This document shows, one piece after another, positions 18,115-28,875 of a stretch of 64,000 nucleotides of DNA (position 1 is its first letter; the number at the start of each line of letters is the position of its first letter). The stretch comes from Chryseobacterium gilvum (GTDB taxonomy: Bacteria > Bacteroidota > Bacteroidia > Flavobacteriales > Weeksellaceae), in contig NZ_JAOTEN010000002.1 of the NCBI RefSeq assembly GCF_025628965.1, positions 62,001 through 126,000 of the forward strand, in the 5' to 3' direction. The translations under genes were made by a program, and so were the position numbers. The notes under the pieces were generated by a model. It made no database searches. It saw only the letters and a list, made by a program, of their open reading frames with translations, and was not told the origin of the DNA.

Positions 18115-19401
18115 TTATCTGCTTGCAATATCGATGTAATCTCTTTGCTGAGCCCCCTGATAAACCTGTCTTGGTCTTCCGATCGGGTCTCCTTTCAGTC
18201 TCATTTCTTTCCACTGTGCAATCCATCCCGGAAGTCTTCCTAATGCAAACATTACGGTAAACATTTCTGTAGGAATTCCTAATGCTCTGTAGATAATTCC
18301 TGAATAGAAATCTACGTTTGGATATAATTTTCTTTCGATGAAATACTCGTCTTCAAGTGCTACTTTTTCTAACTGCATTGCAATATCCAGCGCTTTGTCT
18401 TCAATTCCTAATGCGCTTAATAAGTCGTCTGCAGCTTTTTTGATGATTTTTGCTCTTGGATCGAAGTTTTTGTACACTCTGTGTCCGAATCCCATAAGAC
18501 GGAAACTGTCGTTTTTGTCTTTGGCTTTTTCAACCCATTTGTTGACATCACCGCCATCTTTTTCGATCAATTCAAGCATTTCAATTACTGCCTGGTTTGC
18601 ACCTCCGTGAAGCGGGCCCCAAAGTGCAGAAATACCTGCAGAAACTGATGCAAAAAGACCCGTATGCGCAGAACCTACCATTCTCACTGTAGAAGTAGAA
18701 CAGTTTTGCTCATGATCTGCATGAAGGATTAATAATTTATCTAAAGCATCTACTACAACCGGATTAATTTCGAAATCTGCATTTGGTAGTCTGAAAGCCA
18801 TTTTGTAGAAATTTTCTACATAATTCAGGTTGTTATCTCCGTGGTTAAGCGGTAAACCCTGGCTTTTTCTGTACGTCCATGCACAAAGATGAGAAAATTT
18901 AGCAATCAGCAACTCTGCAGCCAAATCCATTTCTTCTTTTGAATTTACGTTTACCGCTTTCGGGTTGAAAGCAGTCAATGCAGACGTCAAAGATGACAAA
19001 ACTCCCATTGGATGGGCAGAACGTGGGAAGGCGTCGATGATTTTTTTCATCTCTTCTGCCACGAAATTATATTTTTTGATATTCCCGTTGAAGGTATTGA
19101 ACTGGTCATTGTTTGGCAAATCACCGTGTAAAAGAAGATACATTACTTCTGTGAAGTTTGATTTTTCAGCAATTTGCTCGATAGGATATCCTCTGTAGAA
19201 CAATTCACCTTTATCCCCATCCAGATACGTGATGTCGCTTAAGGTGGCGCCAGTATTTTTGTAGCCTAAATCCAGGGTGATAAGACCGGTCTGATCTCTT
19301 AATTTTGAAATATCTATTCCTCTGTCTCCGATTGTACTATCAACGATAGGATATTCATACGAATGACCATCGTAATTCAATATAACTTTGTTGTCTGACA
19401 T
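18115..19401 (-). CDS. gltA: Citrate synthase
   Basis: 428 residues, the length of the type II (hexameric) enzyme of Gram-negative bacteria. It condenses oxaloacetate and acetyl-CoA to open the TCA cycle. Active-site landmarks are present: LHADHEQNCSTSTVRMVGS (catalytic histidine and CoA contact), GPLHGGANQAV (second histidine), MGFGHRVYKNFDPRAK and the C-terminal PRQVYQG. The N-terminal small domain (ITYLDGDKGELFYRGYPIEQ) is typical. It stands alone between enolase and the ctlX operon, each with its own terminator. Confidence 0.97.
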   Translation of the reverse strand: MSDNKVILNYDGHSYEYPIVDSTIGDRGIDISKLRDQTGLITLDLGYKNTGATLSDITYLDGDKGELFYRGYPIEQIAEKSNFTEVMYLLLHGDLPNNDQFNTFNGNIKKYNFVAEEMKKIIDAFPRSAHPMGVLSSLTSALTAFNPKAVNVNSKEEMDLAAELLIAKFSHLCAWTYRKSQGLPLNHGDNNLNYVENFYKMAFRLPNADFEINPVVVDALDKLLILHADHEQNCSTSTVRMVGSAHTGLFASVSAGISALWGPLHGGANQAVIEMLELIEKDGGDVNKWVEKAKDKNDSFRLMGFGHRVYKNFDPRAKIIKKAADDLLSALGIEDKALDIAMQLEKVALEDEYFIERKLYPNVDFYSGIIYRALGIPTEMFTVMFALGRLPGWIAQWKEMRLKGDPIGRPRQVYQGAQQRDYIDIASR

Positions 19402-19436
19402 TATTTAATATTTTATTTTAAATTTCTTAAAAATAC

Positions 19437-19473
19437 ACAAAAAAACAGCAACCCAAAAATTAGTTTGCTGTTT
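19437..19473 (-). terminator. Terminator of enolase
   Basis: AAACAGCAA (19443-19451) and TTGCTGTTT (19465-19473) pair across a 13-base loop, with T runs on both sides. Confidence 0.75.
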
Positions 19474-19484
19474 TTTTTATTTTA

Positions 19485-20789
<1,305 letters not shown>

Positions 20790-20800
20790 TTAAGTTTAGA

Positions 20801-20808
20801 CAAATTTA
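20801..20808 (-). promoter_or_regulatory. -7 element of the eno promoter
   Basis: TAAATTTG on the minus strand; leader of about 20 bases. Confidence 0.5.
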
Positions 20809-20920
20809 ATGAAAATTTAACTTTTTTCGTTATTCTCTATCTTTCAATTGCATATTTGTGAGTTAAATTTTAGTTAATTTTACATAGATAATTAAAGCAT
20901 TCATTTTTAAAATAAATTGT

Positions 20921-21340
20921 ATGATAAAAAAAGGGATTTCATTGCTACTCTTAATGTTTTTAATGGTCGCATGTAAAAAAGAAGGAAATAAAGGAATTGT
21001 AAAAGCAGAACCTGAAAGCCAGGTAATTCTTGCAGATAATGGTAAAGTAGATTCAACGGTAGGCTACAATGTAGATGTTAACGGAAAGAAAACCATTAAA
21101 ACGGATTATGTGTACAAAGCTACCGACGGAACCTTGGTAAAGGTGGTTTTTAATTATGATCCTAACAACCGTACTGTGGCTATCACCAATAATAAAAAGA
21201 CCTTTACAATGGAGAAAAAGCAGTCTACAGAAAGTGAAACAACGTATGAAAAAGATGAGATGAAAGCAACTGTAAAAGGCGACAGCCTTATTTTGCATCA
21301 AGGGGATACCATTATCGAGCTGGTAAAAACTAAAATATAA
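20921..21340 (+). CDS. Small hypothetical lipoprotein
   Basis: 139 residues. The signal peptide ends in a lipobox (LMFLMVAC, cysteine at 19) followed by KKEGNKG, so it is predicted to be a lipoprotein. The body has repeated short beta-strand patterns (GYNVDVNGKKTIKTDYVYKA, TLVKVVFNYDPNNRTVAI) like small membrane-bound-lysozyme-inhibitor (MliC) type domains, but the conserved cysteines of that family are missing, so I do not assign it. Divergent from eno; ends at a strong bidirectional terminator shared with rplQ. Function unknown. Confidence 0.75.
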   Translation: MIKKGISLLLLMFLMVACKKEGNKGIVKAEPESQVILADNGKVDSTVGYNVDVNGKKTIKTDYVYKATDGTLVKVVFNYDPNNRTVAITNNKKTFTMEKKQSTESETTYEKDEMKATVKGDSLILHQGDTIIELVKTKI

Positions 21341-21342
21341 TC

Positions 21343-21377
21343 AAAAAAGCCGTTCAGAAATTCTGAACGGCTTTTTT
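21343..21377. terminator. Bidirectional terminator shared by the lipoprotein gene and the rplC-rplQ operon
   Basis: A perfect 17-bp inverted repeat (21343-21359 and 21361-21377) with A6 and T6 ends. It serves as the end of the large ribosomal operon on the minus strand. Confidence 0.92.
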
Positions 21378-21393
21378 ATATCTCTGGAAAATA

Positions 21394-21915
21394 TTATTCT
21401 CCAGCTTTCTCTTCTGTAGAGTCTGTTGCTTCTGCCTTAGGCTCTTCAACTTTTTCTTCTGCCGCAGCAGGAGCTTCAACAGCTACCTTTGCAGTAGAAG
21501 CAGATCTTCTACTTCTTCTTGTTGTCTTCTTCTCCTCAGCATTAGGATTATAAAGCTCATTGAAATCTACCAACTCGATCAAAGCAGTATCTGCAGCATC
21601 TCCAGGTCTGAAACCTGTTTTGATGATTCTCGTATAACCGCCGTTTCTTTCAGCGATTTTAGGAGCTACAGTTCTGAACAATTCAGCAACCGCTTCTTTA
21701 CTTTGAAGATATGAAAAGACAGTTCTTCTGTTGTGTGTAGTATCTTCTTTTGCTTTTGTTAATAGGGGCTCAACATATACTCTTAAAGCTTTCGCTTTAG
21801 CTACAGTAGTGTTGATTCTTTTATGCTCAATTAGAGAACAAGCCATATTAGAAAGTAACGCACTTCTGTGAGAAGTTGTTCTTCCTAAGTGATTGAATTT
21901 TTTACCGTGTCTCAT
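21394..21915 (-). CDS. rplQ: 50S ribosomal protein L17
   Basis: 173 residues. The first about 115 residues are standard L17 ([51 protein letters not shown]). About 55 further residues form an Ala/Glu-rich acidic tail ([13 protein letters not shown]... then [12 protein letters not shown]) not found in E. coli L17 but common in Bacteroidota. Last gene of the alpha operon, 6 bases after rpoA. Confidence 0.97.
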   Translation of the reverse strand: MRHGKKFNHLGRTTSHRSALLSNMACSLIEHKRINTTVAKAKALRVYVEPLLTKAKEDTTHNRRTVFSYLQSKEAVAELFRTVAPKIAERNGGYTRIIKTGFRPGDAADTALIELVDFNELYNPNAEEKKTTRRSRRSASTAKVAVEAPAAAEEKVEEPKAEATDSTEEKAGE

Positions 21916-21921
21916 TATTAT

Positions 21922-22917
21922 TTATTTATCAGCGTCTAACTTATATTTTGCAACGTCGAAACCGAAGTTAAGACCTTTTGAATGCACTAATTCTTCTAGT
22001 TCTGTCAAAGATTTTTTACCAAAATTTCTGAATTTCATCAAATCAGACTTACTGTAAGAAACCAATTCTCCAAGCGTTTCTACTTCAGCTGCTTTCAGAC
22101 AGTTTAGGGCTCTTACGGAAAGATCCATATCTGCTAATTTAGACTTAAGAAGTTGTCTTGTGTGAAGAGTTTCTTCATCGTATTGGATAGATGCTTTTAC
22201 CGCTTCTGTTTCTAAAGTGATTCTCTCATCAGAGAACAACATGAAATGATAAATCAATATCTTAGAAGCTTCCGTTAAAGCATTCTGAGGGCTTATAGAA
22301 CCGTCAGTTTCAATATCTAATACTAATTTTTCGTAGTCTGTTTTTTGCTCTACACGATAATTTTCAATACTATACTGTACTTTTTTGATTGGCGTAAAAA
22401 TAGAATCAATGGCAATGGTACCGATCGGTGCATTGTTTGATTTGTTTTGTTCAGAAGGTACATACCCTCTTCCCTTTTCTACATTAAACGTAATTTCAAA
22501 AGTAACATCACTGTTTAGGTTACAAATCATCAATTCAGGATTCAAGATCTCAAATCCGTTGATAGATTTTCCTAAATCACCAGCAGTAATTACAGTCTGA
22601 CCGGAAACTTTAGCGACAACCTGCTCATTCGTCTGGTTTTCTGCTGTAGCTTTTAATCTTACCTGTTTAAGGTTAAGAATAATTTCGGTAACGTCTTCTA
22701 TTACTCCTGGAATCGTTGAAAATTCGTGCTCTACACCTTCTATTTTGATAGATGAAATAGCGTATCCTTCCAGAGAAGAAAGCAATACTCTTCTCAAAGC
22801 ATTACCGATTGTAAGCCCGAAACCTGGTTCTAAAGGTCTGAATTCGAATTGACCTTTAAATTCATCAGAGTTAAGTAGAATTACTTTATCGGGTTTTATG
22901 AATTGTAAAATTGCCAT
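21922..22917 (-). CDS. rpoA: RNA polymerase alpha subunit
   Basis: 331 residues. The N-terminal dimerisation domain ([28 protein letters not shown]) is followed, after a linker, by the C-terminal DNA/activator-binding domain ([38 protein letters not shown]). Both domains are complete. It is between rpsD (33-base gap) and rplQ (6-base gap), the usual alpha-operon position. Confidence 0.98.
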   Translation of the reverse strand: MAILQFIKPDKVILLNSDEFKGQFEFRPLEPGFGLTIGNALRRVLLSSLEGYAISSIKIEGVEHEFSTIPGVIEDVTEIILNLKQVRLKATAENQTNEQVVAKVSGQTVITAGDLGKSINGFEILNPELMICNLNSDVTFEITFNVEKGRGYVPSEQNKSNNAPIGTIAIDSIFTPIKKVQYSIENYRVEQKTDYEKLVLDIETDGSISPQNALTEASKILIYHFMLFSDERITLETEAVKASIQYDEETLHTRQLLKSKLADMDLSVRALNCLKAAEVETLGELVSYSKSDLMKFRNFGKKSLTELEELVHSKGLNFGFDVAKYKLDADK

Positions 22918-22950
22918 ATTATTGGGTTGAGCAAAAATTTGATTAAAAAA

Positions 22951-23559
22951 TTATTTAGAGTAAAGTTCGACGATAAGCTGTTCCTTGATGTCTTCCGGGA
23001 TTTGGATTCTTTCAGGAGCAGATACGAAAGTACCTTGCTTTTTCTCATCGTTGAATTGTAACCACTCATAGTTTGCTTTAGAAGCTAAAGAATCAGTAAT
23101 TACTTCAAGAGATTTTGATTTTTCTCTTACTGCGATTACATCTCCTGCTTTTACCAAATAAGAAGGAATGTTAAGGATCTCACCATTCACTGTGATGTGT
23201 CTGTGAGAAACCAATTGTCTTGCACCGGCTCTGGTTTTAGAAAAACCTAATCTGTACACTACATTATCCAATCTTGATTCGCAAAGCTGTAATAAAACTT
23301 CACCTGTTACACCTTTACTTCTGTGTGCTTTTTCAAATAAGTTCGCAAACTGTCTTTCTAATATACCGTAAGTATATTTAGCTTTTTGCTTTTCAGCCAG
23401 CTGCACTGCATATTCTGATTTTTTAGCACCTCTTCTTTTGTTAGGACCATGTTGTCCTGGTGGTTGGTTTTTTCTTCTTTCGAAGTTTTTGTCGTCTCCG
23501 TAGATTGCAGCACCAAACTTTCTCGCAATCTTAGTTTTAGGACCAATATATCTTGCCAT
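22951..23559 (-). CDS. rpsD: 30S ribosomal protein S4
   Basis: 202 residues. S4 binds 16S rRNA early in 30S assembly. The N-terminus [21 protein letters not shown] lacks the CxxC zinc cluster found in some S4 forms; [20 protein letters not shown] and the S4 RNA-binding domain ([31 protein letters not shown]) are normal. In E. coli S4 represses the alpha operon; no equivalent leader could be recognised here. Confidence 0.98.
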   Translation of the reverse strand: MARYIGPKTKIARKFGAAIYGDDKNFERRKNQPPGQHGPNKRRGAKKSEYAVQLAEKQKAKYTYGILERQFANLFEKAHRSKGVTGEVLLQLCESRLDNVVYRLGFSKTRAGARQLVSHRHITVNGEILNIPSYLVKAGDVIAVREKSKSLEVITDSLASKANYEWLQFNDEKKQGTFVSAPERIQIPEDIKEQLIVELYSK

Positions 23560-23578
23560 AATGGATAAATTCTAAAAA

Positions 23579-23968
23579 TTAAACTCTTCTTCTTTTTGGT
23601 GGTCTACATCCATTATGTGGCATAGGAGTCACATCAATGATTTCGCTAACTTCGATACCTGAATTGTGAATGGTTCTGATGGCAGATTCTCTACCTGCAC
23701 CCGGACCTTTCACATACACCTTTACTCTTCTAAGACCCGCTTCGTGAGCTACATTAGAGCAATTTTCAGCTGCCATCTGAGCAGCAAAAGGAGTGTTCTT
23801 TTTAGAACCTCTGAAACCCATTTTACCGGCAGAAGCCCAAGAGATAACTTCTCCGCTTTTATTTGTTAAAGAAATGATGATGTTATTGAAAGAAGCCTGA
23901 ATATGCGCTTCTCCAATAGCTTCAACTTTTACTTTTCTTTTTTTAACTACTTTAGTTTGTTTTGCCAT
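23579..23968 (-). CDS. rpsK: 30S ribosomal protein S11
   Basis: 129 residues, standard length. The core [43 protein letters not shown] and the C-terminal signature [17 protein letters not shown] are intact; S11 forms the platform near the mRNA exit. 12 bases after rpsM, 19 before rpsD. Confidence 0.98.
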   Translation of the reverse strand: MAKQTKVVKKRKVKVEAIGEAHIQASFNNIIISLTNKSGEVISWASAGKMGFRGSKKNTPFAAQMAAENCSNVAHEAGLRRVKVYVKGPGAGRESAIRTIHNSGIEVSEIIDVTPMPHNGCRPPKRRRV

Positions 23969-23980
23969 AATTCCTAACGA

Positions 23981-24358
23981 TTATTTACTTGCTTTTTTCT
24001 TGTTAGCAACTGTTTTTCTCTTTCCTTTACGGGTTCTAGAGTTGTTTTTCGTTCTCTGGCCTCTTAAAGGTAGTCCTAGTCTGTGACGTATTCCTCGTTG
24101 GCATCCTATGTCCATCAATCGCTTGATGTTCAATTGCACTTCAGATCTAAGCTCACCTTCCACTTTAATGTTTTCGGTGATGTAATTTCTGATTGCAGCC
24201 AATTCATCGTCATTCCATTCGTTGACTTTCTTATCTTCGCTGATACCGGCATTTTTCAGGATTTCAGAAGAAGTACTTCTTCCAACACCATAAATATAAG
24301 TTAAACCGATAACGCCTCTTTTGTTTTTTGGTAAATCAATACCTGCAATTCTCGCCAT
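23981..24358 (-). CDS. rpsM: 30S ribosomal protein S13
   Basis: 125 residues. [30 protein letters not shown] and the C-terminal [23 protein letters not shown] tail, which reaches the P-site tRNA, are typical. It follows rpmJ by 9 bases. Confidence 0.98.
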   Translation of the reverse strand: MARIAGIDLPKNKRGVIGLTYIYGVGRSTSSEILKNAGISEDKKVNEWNDDELAAIRNYITENIKVEGELRSEVQLNIKRLMDIGCQRGIRHRLGLPLRGQRTKNNSRTRKGKRKTVANKKKASK

Positions 24359-24367
24359 AATTTAATA

Positions 24368-24484
24368 TTAGCCTTGTCTTTGTTTAAATTTTGGGTTTTT
24401 CTTGTTGATTACGAAAAGCACACCCTTTCTGCGTACAATTTTGCAATCAGCACTTCTTTTTTTAATTGATGCTCTAACTTTCAT
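24368..24484 (-). CDS. rpmJ: 50S ribosomal protein L36 (zinc-free form)
   Basis: A 38-residue frame, [21 protein letters not shown]...[12 protein letters not shown]. The ends match L36. Only one of the four zinc ligands (C14) remains; the other two cysteines and the histidine are replaced, so this is the C-minus form. It lies between infA and rpsM, the usual Bacteroidota order, 9 bases from rpsM. Confidence 0.96.
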   Translation of the reverse strand: MKVRASIKKRSADCKIVRRKGVLFVINKKNPKFKQRQG

Positions 24485-24512
24485 TTGATATATTATAATC
24501 TTTTAATAAGTA

Positions 24513-24537
24513 CAAATGGAATCTTCGATTTCATTTG
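24513..24537. repeat. Hairpin A in the infA-rpmJ spacer
   Basis: CAAATGGAATC / GATTTCATTTG form an 11-bp stem with a 3-base loop; the pairing is complete on the plus strand (one G-U) and has one A-C mismatch on the transcribed strand. Confidence 0.5.
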
Positions 24538-24561
24538 AATATGTTTATTTTTTTAACAACA

Positions 24562-24592
24562 GCCAAATGGAGATCCTGAGATTCCATCTGGC
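24562..24592 (-). promoter_or_regulatory. Hairpin B in the infA-rpmJ spacer
   Basis: On the transcribed strand GCCAGATGGA and TCCATTTGGC pair over 10 bp (one G-U), extendable through a bulge to 13 bp. It begins 6 bases after the infA stop and has no T run, so it is more likely a processing or regulatory hairpin than a terminator. Confidence 0.45.
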
Positions 24593-24598
24593 GTTTGT

Positions 24599-24814
24599 TT
24601 AATATCTAAATGTAATTCTCCCTTTTGTCAAATCGTAGGGAGACATTTCAAGTTTTACCTTATCACCGGGTAAAAGTTTAATATAATGCATTCTCATTTT
24701 ACCGGAGATATGAGCGATAAGGATATGCCCATTCTCAAGTTCTACACGGAACTGCGCATTCGAAAGTGCTTCCGTAATAACGCCATCCTGTTCAATATGT
24801 TTCTGTTTTGCCAT
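24599..24814 (-). CDS. infA: Translation initiation factor IF-1
   Basis: 71 residues forming a single S1/OB fold: [39 protein letters not shown] and [27 protein letters not shown]-1 occupies the A site of the 30S subunit during initiation. It follows secY by 3 bases and precedes rpmJ by 114 bases. Confidence 0.97.
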   Translation of the reverse strand: MAKQKHIEQDGVITEALSNAQFRVELENGHILIAHISGKMRMHYIKLLPGDKVKLEMSPYDLTKGRITFRY

Positions 24815-24817
24815 AAA

Positions 24818-26197
24818 TTAATATCCAGTCGATCTTGATAACTTAGACTGCATTAAGCCATCATAATGATGATTCAGCAGATAAGTGTTAATCTGTTGAA
24901 CAGTATCTAATACCACCCCAACCATAATTAGCAACGAAGTTCCCCCGAAAAATAAGGCGAACGCATCTGTCTGAACAAGGCTTCCATGCACTATTGCCGG
25001 AAGGACTGCAAAGATAGACAAAAATATTGCACCTGGCAAGGTAATTTTTGATAAAATATCATCTAAGTAATCTGCTGTTTCTTTACCGGGTCTTACCTTC
25101 GGTACCAAACCTCCGTTTCTCTTTAAATCATCAGCCATTTGGTTTACCGGGATGGTAATTGCAGTATAGAAGAATGAAAAGATAATAATTAACAGTGCAA
25201 ACAGTACGTTGTACTGCCAGCTGAAAACATTTTTGAAACCGGCAAGAAAAGTATTAGACTCGTCTACTTTGGTCAACAAACCGGGTACAAACATCAATGC
25301 CTGAGCAAAAATGATTGGCATAACCCCAGCTGCATTCACTTTTAACGGAATCCACTGTCTTGCTCCCTGCATAAGATTTTTGTTTACACCTCCTCTTGCC
25401 TGAGCTCTGCTTACATACTGAATAGGGATTTTTCTCACCGCAACAGATAATACTACTGCCAAGAGAACAACCAGCATCCAGAATATGACTTCTATAAGGA
25501 TCATGATAGAACCCATTCCGCCTTTTCCGTTTTGTACTGCAATTTCCTGTACAAATGCTTCCGGTAATCTTGATAAAATCCCTACCATAATAAGGATGGA
25601 AATACCATTTCCAATTCCTTTATCGGTAATTTTTTCACCTAGCCACATGGCAAATACAGAACCTGCTACCAAGATTACAATACTTGGAAGCCAGAACATA
25701 ATAGAATTAGGGTCTACAAAATATGCAGACTGGAACTGAGCGTACGGTAAGAATAATTGAGTAATAGAGGTTAAATAAGAAGGCGCCTGTACAAGACAAA
25801 CCCCTATGGTTAACCATCTGGTAATCTGATTCAATGTATTTCTACCTGATTCTCCGTCTTTCTGAAGTTTCTGAAGATAAGGAATAGCCATCCCCATCAA
25901 CTGAACAATAATAGAAGCAGAAATATAAGGCATGATTCCTAACGCCATCACGGAAGCATGGCTGAAAGCCCCACCCGTAAATGACGAAAGCAAGCCAAGG
26001 AGACCAGCTCCCTGCTTGTTACCGCCTTGACTTTTATAATGCTCTAAGAGATCTCCCACCTGCGCAAGGTTAATTGCCGGCAGAGAGATATAAGATGCGA
26101 ATCTATACACAAGAATAATCCCTAAAGTGAAGATAATTTTATCTCTTAATTCTTTAAGGCTCCAAATATTTTTGAGGGTTTGTATAAATTCTTTCAT
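24818..26197 (-). CDS. secY: Preprotein translocase subunit SecY
   Basis: 459 residues with ten hydrophobic helices. SecY is the channel of the SecYEG translocon in the inner membrane. Family blocks seen: WSLKELRDKIIFTLGIILVYR at the start, the plug region after LLGLLSSFTGGAFSHASVMALGIMPYISASI, VQYVSRAQARGG-like cytoplasmic loop (RKIPIQYVSRAQARGG) and the C-terminal GTSLLIMVGVVLDTVQQI. Extra loop residues (KSQGGNKQGAGL) are usual in Bacteroidota. Between rplO (9 bases) and infA (3 bases); adk and map, found here in other phyla, are absent. Confidence 0.98.
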   Translation of the reverse strand: MKEFIQTLKNIWSLKELRDKIIFTLGIILVYRFASYISLPAINLAQVGDLLEHYKSQGGNKQGAGLLGLLSSFTGGAFSHASVMALGIMPYISASIIVQLMGMAIPYLQKLQKDGESGRNTLNQITRWLTIGVCLVQAPSYLTSITQLFLPYAQFQSAYFVDPNSIMFWLPSIVILVAGSVFAMWLGEKITDKGIGNGISILIMVGILSRLPEAFVQEIAVQNGKGGMGSIMILIEVIFWMLVVLLAVVLSVAVRKIPIQYVSRAQARGGVNKNLMQGARQWIPLKVNAAGVMPIIFAQALMFVPGLLTKVDESNTFLAGFKNVFSWQYNVLFALLIIIFSFFYTAITIPVNQMADDLKRNGGLVPKVRPGKETADYLDDILSKITLPGAIFLSIFAVLPAIVHGSLVQTDAFALFFGGTSLLIMVGVVLDTVQQINTYLLNHHYDGLMQSKLSRSTGY

Positions 26198-26206
26198 TCG
26201 TAATTA

Positions 26207-26656
26207 TTATAAAGTAATTGCTTTACCACCTGCTTTAGAAATAAGTTCTTCAGCAGATTTAGTGAATTTGTCGGCAGAGATTGAAACCGCAGATTTCAAT
26301 TCTCCTCTACCCATAATTTTCACTAATTCGTTTTTAGTCGCTAAACCGTTTTGTACCAAAACTTCTTTGGTGATATCTCCTGTAACTGATTTGTTATCAA
26401 TCATGATCTGAATATCATCAAGGTTTATTGCTCTAAATTCTTTTCTGTTTACGTTTTTGAAACCAAATTTAGGAAGTCTTCTCTGTAAAGGCATCTGACC
26501 TCCTTCAAAACCGATCTTCTGAGAATAACCCGCTCTTGCTTTCTGACCTTTATGTCCTTTGGTTGCAGTACCTCCTCTTCCACTACCTTGTCCTCTACCA
26601 ATTCTTTTTGAACTAAATGTAGAACCTGCAGCAGGTCTTATGTTGTTTAAATTCAT
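26207..26656 (-). CDS. rplO: 50S ribosomal protein L15
   Basis: 149 residues. The Gly/Arg-rich N-terminal extension (KRIGRGQGSGRGGTATKGHKGQKARAGY) that threads into 23S rRNA and the GGQMPLQRRLPKFGF block are typical. Located between rpmD and secY. Confidence 0.97.
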   Translation of the reverse strand: MNLNNIRPAAGSTFSSKRIGRGQGSGRGGTATKGHKGQKARAGYSQKIGFEGGQMPLQRRLPKFGFKNVNRKEFRAINLDDIQIMIDNKSVTGDITKEVLVQNGLATKNELVKIMGRGELKSAVSISADKFTKSAEELISKAGGKAITL

Positions 26657-26675
26657 TTTAAAATTATTTTAAAAA

Positions 26676-26852
26676 TTATTTTTGAACTTCAAGTAAATGA
26701 CTAACTGCAGCTATCATTCCTAAAATAGAAGGAGTAGCTTCGTGCTCTACAACTTGGTGAAGTTTCTTAAATCCTAATGCTTCAAGCGTTCTCTTTTGGG
26801 TTTTTGTTCTACCAATAGCGCTTCTTACTTGTTTTACTTTAATTGTTGCCAT
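26676..26852 (-). CDS. rpmD: 50S ribosomal protein L30
   Basis: A 58-residue frame beginning MATIKVKQVRSAIGRTKTQK and continuing RTLEALGFKKLHQVV, the L30 pattern (a single ferredoxin-like domain). It fills the space between rpsE (10-base gap) and rplO (19-base gap), exactly where L30 is expected. Confidence 0.97.
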   Translation of the reverse strand: MATIKVKQVRSAIGRTKTQKRTLEALGFKKLHQVVEHEATPSILGMIAAVSHLLEVQK

Positions 26853-26862
26853 TGTTTATGTA

Positions 26863-27384
26863 TTAACCGTTAAACACTTTACTTAGAGAAACTCCTCTCA
26901 TTCTTGCAATCTCTTCCGGTCTTCTGATGTCTAACAATGCTTTGAAAGTTGCCTTTACCACATTGTGAGGGTTTGAAGATCCTTTAGATTTTGAAAGGAT
27001 ATCGTGAATACCAGCTGATTCCAATACCGCTCTTACCGCACCACCGGCGATAAGACCCGTACCGTGAGAAGCAGGTCTCAAGAAGATATCTGCACCACCG
27101 TATCTAGCAGCAGTCTGGTGAGGAATTGTGTGATTCATTACAGGAACTTTCACAAGGTTTTTCTTAGCATCTTCAACTGCTTTGGCAATTGCAGAAGCTA
27201 CCTCTTTTGATTTTCCTAAACCAAAACCGATGGTTCCGTTTTCGTCTCCTACAACAACAATTGCAGAAAATCCGAACGCTCTACCTCCTTTGGTTACTTT
27301 TGTTACCCTGTTTACGGATACGAGACGATCTTTAAGTTCTAATCCTCCCGGTTTTACTCTTTCTATATTATCTAGTCCTAACAT
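26863..27384 (-). CDS. rpsE: 30S ribosomal protein S5
   Basis: 173 residues. The double-stranded-RNA-binding-like N-domain ([40 protein letters not shown]) and C-domain ([22 protein letters not shown]) are complete. S5 contributes to decoding accuracy; no unusual residue was noted in the loop linked to spectinomycin resistance (VTKGGRAF). Confidence 0.97.
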   Translation of the reverse strand: MLGLDNIERVKPGGLELKDRLVSVNRVTKVTKGGRAFGFSAIVVVGDENGTIGFGLGKSKEVASAIAKAVEDAKKNLVKVPVMNHTIPHQTAARYGGADIFLRPASHGTGLIAGGAVRAVLESAGIHDILSKSKGSSNPHNVVKATFKALLDIRRPEEIARMRGVSLSKVFNG

Positions 27385-27402
27385 ATTTCCGAAATTTAAT
27401 GA

Positions 27403-27756
27403 TTAGAATTTAAGTCCTCCTTCTCTCGCACCATCCGCAAGAGCTTTTACTCTTCCGTGGTATACGAATCCGTTTCTATCAAATACAATAGCTTCGATTC
27501 CTGCAGCGATTGCTTTGGCAGCGATTGCTTTACCAACAGCGGCAGAAACTTCAATCTTGGTTCCGTTAGCATCAACTCCTTTCTCTCTGGAAGAAGCCGC
27601 TACTAAAGTTTTACCATCTTTATCGTCGATTAACTGAGCGTAAATTTCCTTATTACTCTTGTATACAGATAATCTTGGCAATTCAGAAGATCCGGAGATT
27701 TTTCCTCTTACTCTTCTTTTTATTCTTATTCTTTTTTCTAATTTACTTAGTGCCAT
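27403..27756 (-). CDS. rplR: 50S ribosomal protein L18
   Basis: 117 residues: [37 protein letters not shown] and the ending [26 protein letters not shown] are standard. L18 binds 5S rRNA together with L5 (rplE, upstream in the same operon). Confidence 0.97.
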   Translation of the reverse strand: MALSKLEKRIRIKRRVRGKISGSSELPRLSVYKSNKEIYAQLIDDKDGKTLVAASSREKGVDANGTKIEVSAAVGKAIAAKAIAAGIEAIVFDRNGFVYHGRVKALADGAREGGLKF

Positions 27757-27770
27757 TTTCTTAAAATTTA

Positions 27771-28316
27771 TTAAGCAGATTTACCAGCTTTACGTCTAAC
27801 ATTTTCACCAACGAATCTCACACCTTTTCCTTTGTACGGCTCAGGCTTTCTGAATGAACGGATCTTTGCCGCTACCATTCCAAGAAGTTGCTTGTCGTAA
27901 GACGTTAAAGTAATAATTGGGTTTTTACCTTTTTCAGTCAATGTGTCGATTGTCACTTCTTTTGGAAGTTCTAATACGATACCGTGAGAGAATCCTAAAG
28001 CCAATTCAAGTTTTTGACCTGAATGTGAAGCTCTGTATCCTACCCCTACCAGTTCTAATTGTTTTGTGAACCCTTCAGTAGTTCCTACAATCATGTTATT
28101 GATCAACGCTCGGTATAAACCGTGAAGCGCTCTGTGTTGTTTAGAATCAGATGGTCTGTTGAATGTAAGCACACCGTCTTGTTGTTCTAAAGTAATTCCT
28201 TCTGTAAGCTCCTGCGTAAGTTGTCCTTTCGGGCCTTTCACAGTTACGACCCCTTCATTTTGGGTGATCGTAATTCCAGCGGGAACTGTTATAATTGCTT
28301 TACCAATTCTTGACAT
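27771..28316 (-). CDS. rplF: 50S ribosomal protein L6
   Basis: 181 residues with the two repeated L6 folds: [48 protein letters not shown] and the C-terminal signature [25 protein letters not shown]6 sits near the factor-binding site. Normal position between rpsH and rplR. Confidence 0.97.
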   Translation of the reverse strand: MSRIGKAIITVPAGITITQNEGVVTVKGPKGQLTQELTEGITLEQQDGVLTFNRPSDSKQHRALHGLYRALINNMIVGTTEGFTKQLELVGVGYRASHSGQKLELALGFSHGIVLELPKEVTIDTLTEKGKNPIITLTSYDKQLLGMVAAKIRSFRKPEPYKGKGVRFVGENVRRKAGKSA

Positions 28317-28333
28317 TTTCCTTTGATTAAAAA

Positions 28334-28732
28334 TTAATAAACATAGCAGATTACTTCACCGCCTACTTTTTCCTCTCTAGCTTTCTTGTCAGTCATTACT
28401 CCTTTAGAAGTAGAGATGATAGAAATACCCAAACCGTTTAGTACTCTTGGAAGTTCTGTAGAACCTTTGTACTGTCTCAAACCTGGTCTTGAAGCTCTTT
28501 GAATAGACTTAATAGCCGGTTTGCTGGTTTGTTTGTCGTACTTTAAAGCGATTTTGATCAAACCCTGAACAGCGTTATCTTCAAACTTGTAGTTTAAGAT
28601 ATACCCCTGATCGAATAAGATCTTAGTAATCTCCTTTTTGATTTTTGATGCAGGAATTTCCACCACTTTGTGGCCTGCGCTTTGTGCGTTCCTTACTCTA
28701 GTTAGGAAATCTGAAATTGGATCTGTTACCAT
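28334..28732 (-). CDS. rpsH: 30S ribosomal protein S8
   Basis: 132 residues: MVTDPISDFLTRVRNAQSAGHKVVEIPASKIKKEI at the start and the C-terminal GLGISIISTSKGVMTDKKAREEKVGGEVICYVY. In E. coli S8 binds its own mRNA near rplE to repress the spc operon. Here the gene is preceded by an unusual 143-base spacer that contains a strong hairpin. Confidence 0.97.
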   Translation of the reverse strand: MVTDPISDFLTRVRNAQSAGHKVVEIPASKIKKEITKILFDQGYILNYKFEDNAVQGLIKIALKYDKQTSKPAIKSIQRASRPGLRQYKGSTELPRVLNGLGISIISTSKGVMTDKKAREEKVGGEVICYVY

Positions 28733-28787
28733 TTTTCTTTATAAATTATTGGTTAAAGACAATCAGTATTGAAAGGACTTGAAGATT

Positions 28788-28825
28788 AAAATATCAGACT
28801 TCAGAAAACTTCGGTCTGATATTTT
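28788..28825. promoter_or_regulatory. Terminator-like hairpin in the rpsN-rpsH spacer
   Basis: A perfect 12-bp stem (28788-28799 with 28814-28825) with a 14-base loop. The transcribed strand ends the stem in TTTT then AATC; the opposite strand has seven T. It may be an attenuator, a processing site or a terminator of antisense transcription. Confidence 0.55.
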
Positions 28826-28837
28826 TTTCTTTAGTTT

Positions 28838-28857
28838 CCAGACAACTTAATTGTCCT
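28838..28857. repeat. Second small hairpin in the rpsN-rpsH spacer
   Basis: GACAA / TTGTC stem, extendable with one mismatch, 17 bases after the rpsN stop on the transcribed strand. It accompanies the larger hairpin at 28788-28825. Confidence 0.35.
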
Positions 28858-28875
28858 GTGTTCTAATTGTAGTGA

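Noticed and set aside
20921..21340. Assignment of the small lipoprotein as an MliC-type lysozyme inhibitor
   Set aside because: The strand pattern is similar but the conserved cysteines of that family are missing.
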